Source: Microcebus murinus
Lineage: Eukaryota > Chordata > Mammalia > Primates > Cheirogaleidae
Length of the DNA stretch: 64,000 bases
NCBI RefSeq assembly: GCF_040939455.1
Contig: NC_134109.1
Location: 55,394,001-55,458,000 of the forward strand
Direction of reading: 5' to 3'
Shown piece after piece: positions 57,916-64,000 of this stretch; the stretch's first letter is position 1; each line of letters begins with the position of its first letter. The notes below the pieces were generated by a model. That model worked only from the letters and a program-made list of their open reading frames with translations, did no database searches and was not told the DNA's origin. The position numbers were made by a program, and so were the translations under genes.

Positions 57916-58829
57916 ATATCATTTTAGCAAATTAAAAAGAACTTCCTTACCCTGTTAAAAAGCATTTATGGAAACAAGTCCACAAGAAGAAACCTCACGC
58001 TTAATGACAAAATATTGAGATCTCTCTTTTGAGGTTATACTTAAGATATGTATGCCTATCCTACTCTTAGCACCTCCAATCATCTTTGTTTGCACTGTTG
58101 TTCCTAGGAACCTTAGCAAACAAAGAAAAGGAAACAAAATTTATCCAGGTTGGAAGAGAAAAAAAATAAAACACGTCATTATTCACAGATGATATGATTG
58201 TGCGTAGAAAAACTTAACAACAAACTATTTGAATAAATAAGAGTTTTGCAAGGTTGAGAGATTCCAAATCAATATAAAACAATCAATAGTAGTTATTTTC
58301 CAGCAAACAGCAGATGTGGTACAATAAAAAAATTATTCAAAAGAGCATAAGTATAAAATTCCAAAACAGAAGATATGTATAACTTATGTAAGGAAAATTA
58401 TAACATTTTAATATTTTATTGAAGATGGTTCTTTTTTTTAATGGCTTTTTTGACATTTTGGTTACATTTTATATCAAAAAAATATTTTATTGAAAACTAC
58501 AGAAGACCCAAATAAGTAGAGAGAGAAACAGAGTTTATTAGAAGAGCAGAAGACTTAATAATATAAAAATGGCAAATCTCTCCTAATTGATACATAATGC
58601 AATCAAATCCAATCAAAATCCCAAGTTTTGGTGCCATTGTTTTTGTATTTGTATAGTAGTACCACTTTAGAAAGCAACATGAAGACAATATATCTTATAA
58701 CCCATAAATTCCATTTCTAGAAAGAAATGGAACCCTAGAAAATACTTTCTATATAACCTTAAACATGTGAATCCAGGATACATGTCTGAACATGAGAATA
58801 GCAATATTGCCCATGGTACCAGAAACTGG
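57916..58829 (+). mobile_element. L1M ORF2 RT and C-terminal region, sense, middle part
   Basis: Resumes the outer L1M: 'aaaagcatttatggaaacaa' and 'acctcacgcttaatgacaaa'. The RT box at 58182-58193 reads F-T-D-D, with both catalytic aspartates retained. Further 3' come 'atgatatgattgtgcgtag', 'ggttgagagattccaaatca', 'acccataaattccatttcta' and 'gagaatagcaatattgccca'. Frames are broken. Ends at an LTR insertion in the phrase 'agaaactgg'. Confidence 0.75.
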
Positions 58830-59327
58830 TTATATTAATTTTCTACTGCTGCTGGAACACATTACCACAAACTTAGTGGTTTAAAACAGCACAAATTTAA
58901 TTTCTTATACTTTCATAGTTTAAAAATATGAAAAAGGTATCACTGGGCTAACATCAAGGTGTCAGCAGGCTGCATTCCTTTCTGAAGTCTTTAGGGAGAA
59001 TCCGTTTCCTTTCTTTCTCCAGCTCCTAGAGGCCAACGATATTCCTCGGCTTATGGCTCCTGTTCCTATCTTCAAAAAGCAGCAACATTGCATATCTTGA
59101 TCATTTTTCTGTAGTCACATACTTAGCCTCTGACCTCAGCCTGGAAAGGTTTTTACATTTTAAGGAATGATGAGATTAGGCAGGGCCCTCTTCCAGAATC
59201 ACCTTCTTATCTCAAGGTCCTTAACCTTAATCACATCTGCAAAGTCCCCAAATGCATTTTGGCATGTAAGGTAACATAGTCACAGATTTTGGGACATCTT
59301 TGGGGGACTACCATTCTGCTTACCACA
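58830..59327 (-). mobile_element. MLT1-like MaLR solo LTR, antisense
   Basis: Antisense MLT1 (C/D-like) LTR: 'cacaaacttagtggtttaaa', 'ctgggctaacatcaaggtgt', 'ctttagggagaatccgtttc', 'atctgcaaagtccccaaatg', 'ggacatctttgggggactac', 'cattctgcttaccaca'. Flanked by a perfect 5-bp target repeat, ACTGG (58825-58829 and 59328-59332). It sits inside the L1M; 'actggaaataacacacat' after it continues that L1. Confidence 0.9.
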
Positions 59328-59344
59328 ACTGGAAATAACACACA

Positions 59345-60350
59345 TTGCAGTGGGCTAGCTTATGTTATGTCAACTTAGTTAAACCAGGAACTATGTTTTC
59401 CAGAATCCCCTTCTCTGAGTAGTTCCAAGTAAACATTGGCAAACAAAGGAAAGAACTGTGTGAGATTTGGAGAAGAAAGCAAAGCAGCTAACATTATTCC
59501 CAGAAGATCATTATGGTAGGTAAACAGATGAAAACTGTAGAGGTGCCTGAAGTGCCCCAGCTTTGCCCTTACCTCATCCATTTCCTGCCCAGTTTATCTT
59601 CCCTCTTGCTGGCCTTGCTGATCAAAGTTGACCTCAGATGCTTGGTCTCTCCAAATGCATAGGCCTCTCCACAAGCTCCCTCTTCATGGGCCCACTTTGG
59701 TAGTTGGACATGTTTGACTTCTGGGTTTCCCCTGCAAGCTTTGACTTGCCACCTGTGCCTATGTCTCAGGAGGTACTGGTTAGTGACACTCTCTTCCCTC
59801 TAAACGCTGAATGAACTCTCCTTTCCAGAACTTCACTTTCTCAGCTACTCCCACATTTGTGTAAAATCAATTGCTGTAACAAATTTCTTATGTTTGTAAT
59901 TTAGTGGTCCTGCTTCCCTAAAGAAAAACTGATGGATGCAGTGAACAAAGGTGAAATTGAGTATTAAATTGTGGTATATTCTGCATGTATAGTATATCTC
60001 CTAATGAGAGAAAAAGGAAAAAAAAAAGGAGAAAGAGAGAGAGATTTCAGTGCAAGCATGAAATGAGTACCTCTGCCTCAAGTAAATCAGAAAACTTTAG
60101 TTTGGCTCTGGCCCGGAAAAAAGACTTCTTTGCCTCTCTTTTTTTATAACGCTAACCTCTTGACAAAGTCCAGCAGGCAATTAATCAGCATTGGCTCCAG
60201 AACACACTGCCCTCCCTAAGGAGACAAATTCACCATCTGACAGGGTTTTCCCTACAGACAAAAACACTACAAGATGAAGAGAGGGAGGAGAACTCTTCAA
60301 CAATTCATTTTATGCTAAGAGTTCCCTCAGAACCTAGAGCAGTATCCCTC
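59345..60350. other. Mostly unassigned; possible old LTR
   Basis: The first part (59345-59945) ends 'ggtcctgcttccctaaagaa...actgatggatgca'. This recalls the 3' ends of some old mammalian LTR or MER elements, but I cannot name the family. A purine-rich tract lies at 60007-60050. Nothing else recognised. Confidence 0.35.
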
Positions 60351-60354
60351 TTAT

Positions 60355-60570
60355 GCTTCCTGTTTATTAAGCTCTTACTAGTGTCTGCCACTGTGCTAAG
60401 CATCATTTCACTTAATCTTCACAAAAACCCAATGGAAGGGTGATCTGGCTTCTCATTTTACATTTGGAGATTAGTACTCTAAGAGTTTAAGTGGCTTCCT
60501 ATAGGTCACACAGTGAGTGGAGAATTTAGGCAGGAAACTCAGATCTTGCTGATTCTAAAGTCTGCATCTA
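60355..60570 (-). mobile_element. MIR SINE, antisense
   Basis: 'attaagctcttactagtgtc', 'cactgtgctaagcatcattt', 'cacttaatcttcacaaaaac', 'cattttacatttggagatta', 'aagtggcttcctataggtca', 'cacagtgagtggagaattta': a long collinear antisense MIR. Confidence 0.85.
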
Positions 60571-60774
60571 ACCAGCATGGGATCCAAAGTAAAAATATAT
60601 ATATATTTTAAGTAAAAAGTTAAGTTCCATGAAACTTGGCATTTGCTATTTGGACAATATTTACTATTCTCATTTGTTTCAAAGAAGCCAGCCTCCCACC
60701 CTTGGAGATGAATTCATAAAAGATATGAAAAGAAGAGGCAAGCCATGGGGAACAAGGCTTACAGGTAGTGAGAG

Positions 60775-60845
60775 GCAGTGAATCACAGGAGTTTGGGCCT
60801 CACACTCCAGAGCCGGGTCAATCTGAGTCTGCATCTCAGCTCTGC
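60775..60845 (+). mobile_element. MIR SINE 5' fragment, sense
   Basis: 'gggcctcacactccagagcc', 'aatctgagtctgcatctcag', 'ctctgcag' match the sense 5' half of MIR (gactctggagcc...gggttcgaatcccggctctgcc). The tRNA B-box is degraded. Confidence 0.6.
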
Positions 60846-63399
60846 AGAAAGAAAGACAAAGAATAGAAGGGAAGAGCTCTTTGATAGCTGTGGTGTTCTA
60901 TTACTACTTATGCAAAATGATCGGATAAATTGATCTCAACAATCTGAAATTCCATAATTATTTTTTTTTAATTTTCTCACCACTTACTGCTGGTGAGACA
61001 AAATGTTTCTTTGCTGAAATAATGGAATTACTTTTATTTTCCAATTTCTATTCCCTGTACTGCTATAACAAACATTATTTCTATCATCTAGGTCAAACTA
61101 TCTTCTTCAAGAAGTCCAGATTGGTATAAACACACAACATTAAGCTGCAGTTTAGGTCACACTGAAATGCTCAGGCCATGGTAGAATAACTGTATGATCA
61201 GTGTCAGAGCCAGGTCTTGGATGGCATGGCACACATCAAGGAAGAGAAGGCAGGGTTTAGCACAGAGCTAGACTAAAGCAAAAGGCTATACCATGTAATT
61301 AAGTCATTGAGTAAATACCAGGCTAAGTACTTTGGGATGACCACATTAAGGTAAGGCTAGTGCAAGGAGTTCTATATTATAGTTTCAGGCTAACTCCAAA
61401 ATCAGAGTGTCTCTTCAAGTAGCAACAGAACAATTAGCTAACAGGGATCCAAGTATAGGCAAAATGTGAATATTCACTCAGGCAGACTCGATGTTGCAGA
61501 AGACTGTTAGCATCTCACTAAAGTATATCAGAAGCAAAGACGAATCAAAAACCTCTGTAATATATCCATCCCATACTCAACGCCTAAATTTCACTGCCTA
61601 TGATATTAATATTCCTTGTGCAAAATTACATCCAACCACATTGTTCAATAGGGTCTAATAGAGGGTTTGCAGTGAGATCTAATGGCAATATCAAGGGATT
61701 CCAACAATAAAATATCACCATTGTAGAAATGTCCCAAATTTAAATATAAAATCCTATTCATTGCAAAATGTTCTATGATAAACTGAATCTAAAAATTAAA
61801 TCCTTTTGCAAACTAAAGCCCAAATATAAAATCCCAAAGTCCAAACTCAAAATATCTTGTCTTTGTGAATTAGCATTTCAGTGATTATCTCCCGCCCCCA
61901 CTTTTTAATTCTGCTCAATCTCAGCTGTTACAAATAGGGTTCTTTTACCAGCTGACGCCCTGGCTCTTTCACTGGAATCAGTATAGTCCTTTAGAAATTA
62001 AGTTGTTGAATTATTCAATAAATTTCTCTTGAGCCTTAAAGAATTCAAAGTATAGTAGGACACAAGATTTTCACAGTTCTGTTCTGATACCCTCCAAACT
62101 TAGAAAATACGCCAATTCCTAGACCATAGAACGGTTATTAGAAGTAGGTAGGAACATAGTTGGGGAGTCCATTTACATTGTTTTGTTTTTTTAATCCAAG
62201 AGCTGTGAACATAAACTCAAGTGGAAGACCTACCCTATAAAGATTTGGATTATGCTAATCTTGTTTACCTTATTTTAGAAGGGGTAGAAATCCATCAGCG
62301 CACTCAAACCATTTATTCTCTAAGCAAGTGGTGACATTGGAAACATTACTGTATTTTCTCAACATGTAGAAAATTTCTAATGGTGATAGACCATACTCAA
62401 TAATTCTCATTTGAAATCTTTCTTTTTCAACCAGCATATTCCCCTTCCATTACTGAATTAAATGGGGACTCTCCCTGGAAGTATCGTTTCCACTCTCTTG
62501 TGAGCAGGCATTTTCAGTTCTATATTACAGTGGCTATTTTTCCTGCCTATTGTAAATTCTTCAGGACTATCTCACCTACCTCCTAAGGAATGTGTCTGCT
62601 TCATGCAGCTACCCTTATAACATGCGATGACACATTACTGTTCTGTGAATGGCTCACTCATGTACTGAGTACTGTGTCCTCCAAGCAAAAGTTATATTCT
62701 TTCATAGCCTAGAACACTGACTCCAGTGAGAAGCAAGATAATTTATTGTGTTCAATAATGCACAAAGGCATGAAAAGGGTTGGGAAACACTAAAACCAAT
62801 CCAAAGCCAAACTGAGAACACCTGTGAGGTATTTCTTCAGCCTGCAAACAATATCAACACAAGATTATTTTCTTTTTTAATTCTCAATGCCATAAACTTT
62901 TAAATGCAGTTTGGAACAGTTAATCTCACTGTACGTGACCAGGTCTGTCACTATCAACTTACATCTAGAATTTCCTCCAATCTCTGTAACCCTCACAGGA
63001 CTCAGGTGCTTTTGCAAGTTAAAAGCAGCAAACACTATTCTGCATTTCATGTAAGTAGAATATATTTTCCCTGTAACAAATCTTTGCCCCTGTTATTTCA
63101 GACTCATAGGATTGTTGATAGAGTAAGCATATAATTTATCAAATATTTTTGGTCATAAAGGGAAGTATAGAAGGCATTATCTAAGACTTCCTGGATCAAA
63201 TTGGGACATATAGTTACCCTACTCATTGAGGAGCAAACCAACAACAAGGCAATAGGTTAGTAAGGTAAAATGAGATCCTGAGAATGTGCACTGACCAGGA
63301 GCCAGGACTGCTTCCCTGAGAATGAGTCAGGGCTCCACCAACATGGCCCAAGGAGGAAAGAGCCTCACCTCAGAAGAGAAGGAGTTTACCAGTGGTTAA
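60846..63399. other. Unassigned DNA
   Basis: No gene or nameable repeat family. Short frames without domains. Confidence 0.4.
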
Positions 63400-64000
63400 T
63401 TCTCCATCTTTATCTTCTACTTTTCAACAATTTCTGACATGTTGGATTCTTTTCTCTCCATTGAAAATCTTCACATGCTACTGGGCAATCACACTTATCA
63501 GATTCTCCTGCTACTTCAACACTTTCACCTCCACAGTTGCCTTTGTCGGCTCTTTGTCTCCTGAAAGACTTTTAAATGTTGAACTGCCCCAGAACACTCT
63601 ATTTGACCCTTTTCTTGGTACCATCTCCCATGAGATGACTTTTCTTTCCATCACTTGGTTTCAAATAACATCTGTGCTGATGATCCTCCAAGTTGTGTCT
63701 CTAGACTAGTCAATTAACCTTTGCTACAGATTCATAAACTAAAACTTGTCATCACTACTGCATGCTAATAAAGATCAGGTGAGAATAATTTCTACCCTGG
63801 GGAATACACTTGTCCTCAAATCTTCAATATCTCAGTAAATGGCACACCATTCACATGTTTTCTCAAGCCTTGGATTGATCCTTGAGTACTTTTTGTTTTT
63901 TAATTTCTCACACTCAACACCCAATCCATCAGTAATTGTATCTCTGTCTCAAATATACATCCTCTACTAGGTCATTTTTCACCATTTTCATTGCTATATT
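63400..64000 (+). mobile_element. L2 ORF2 remnant, sense, running off the window
   Basis: Collinear with L2 ORF2 (CR1-clade) sense text: 'cagattctcctgctacttca', 'ttttaaatgttgaactgccc', 'cagaacactctatttgaccc', 'tttcaaataacatctgtgct', 'gatgatcctccaagttgtgt', 'atctcagtaaatggcacacc', 'tcaacacccaatccatcagt'. The 105-codon plus frame 63392-63709 is a mutated piece of its RT. The A-D-D active-site region is near 63670-63690, where 'GCTGATGATCC' encodes A-D-D. The element continues past the window end. Confidence 0.8.

Noticed and set aside
60007..60050. Purine run considered as a retroposon poly(A) tail
   Set aside because: It mixes GA and GGA units and has no recognisable retroposon body to its left and no target duplication.
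63392..63709. 105-codon plus frame that looks membrane-like
   Set aside because: The DNA is collinear with L2 ORF2, and the hydrophobic look comes from the decayed reverse transcriptase.

Overview
This window is nuclear DNA from a placental mammal, almost certainly a strepsirrhine primate (a lemur or close relative). The best taxonomic marker is a full-length Alu at 25370-25712 with the internal wording I know from lemur and galago Alus: GTGCCGTGGCGTCAGCCTAG in the left arm and TTAGTTGGCCAATTAATTTC in the linker. The rest of the repeat content is mammalian or primate: L1, L2, MIR, MaLR LTRs, Tigger-type MITEs and a Hsmar2-like mariner. I found no supportable host protein-coding gene, tRNA, rRNA, CpG island or CRISPR array. 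The sequence is AT-rich and reads as intergenic or deep-intronic DNA. Open frames longer than about 60 codons are chance frames or broken transposon proteins.

Layout. Positions 1-9800 hold an L1M 3' remnant, a faint L2 piece, a Tigger-type MITE with TA target duplications, and long unassigned AT-rich DNA. Positions 9.8-21 kb are a patchwork of about nine L1 pieces in both orientations. It includes GC-rich 5'UTRs, an endonuclease fragment, head-to-head junctions, and an insertion that copies unique sequence from 3.5 kb upstream. Positions 21-33 kb are mostly unassigned, with an antisense L2 split by the lemur-type Alu, a MER5-like fragment, a strong 25-bp-stem hairpin and scrambled L1M ORF2 fragments.

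Positions 33.3-34.6 kb carry a nearly complete but dead mariner. Positions 37.7-38.9 kb hold two terminal-inverted-repeat MITEs almost back to back; a second copy of the first sits inside an L1M at 48.2 kb. Positions 39-51 kb hold MIRs, an MST-like LTR with a perfect 7-bp target repeat, a FLAM-like Alu monomer and old L1M pieces. Positions 51.4-53.2 kb are a textbook twin-primed (5'-inverted) L1. Positions 54.4-55.6 kb hold a degraded class-I endogenous retrovirus pro-pol remnant. Positions 55.7-59.3 kb are an L1M containing a short L1 3' end, which itself contains an MLT1 LTR, plus a second MLT1 further on. The window ends in a sense-strand L2 ORF2 remnant.

Nothing here works together as a pathway or operon. 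The value of the window is as a layered record of transposition. Family names come from memory of repeat consensus sequences, and boundaries are approximate unless a target duplication is given. I see no convincing undescribed biological system. The items most worth a second look are the templated duplication inside an L1 (10463-10672), the 27.9 kb hairpin, the tandem-monomer-like L1 5'UTR (about 15.95-16.95 kb) and the unidentified minus-strand frame at 34976-35263.
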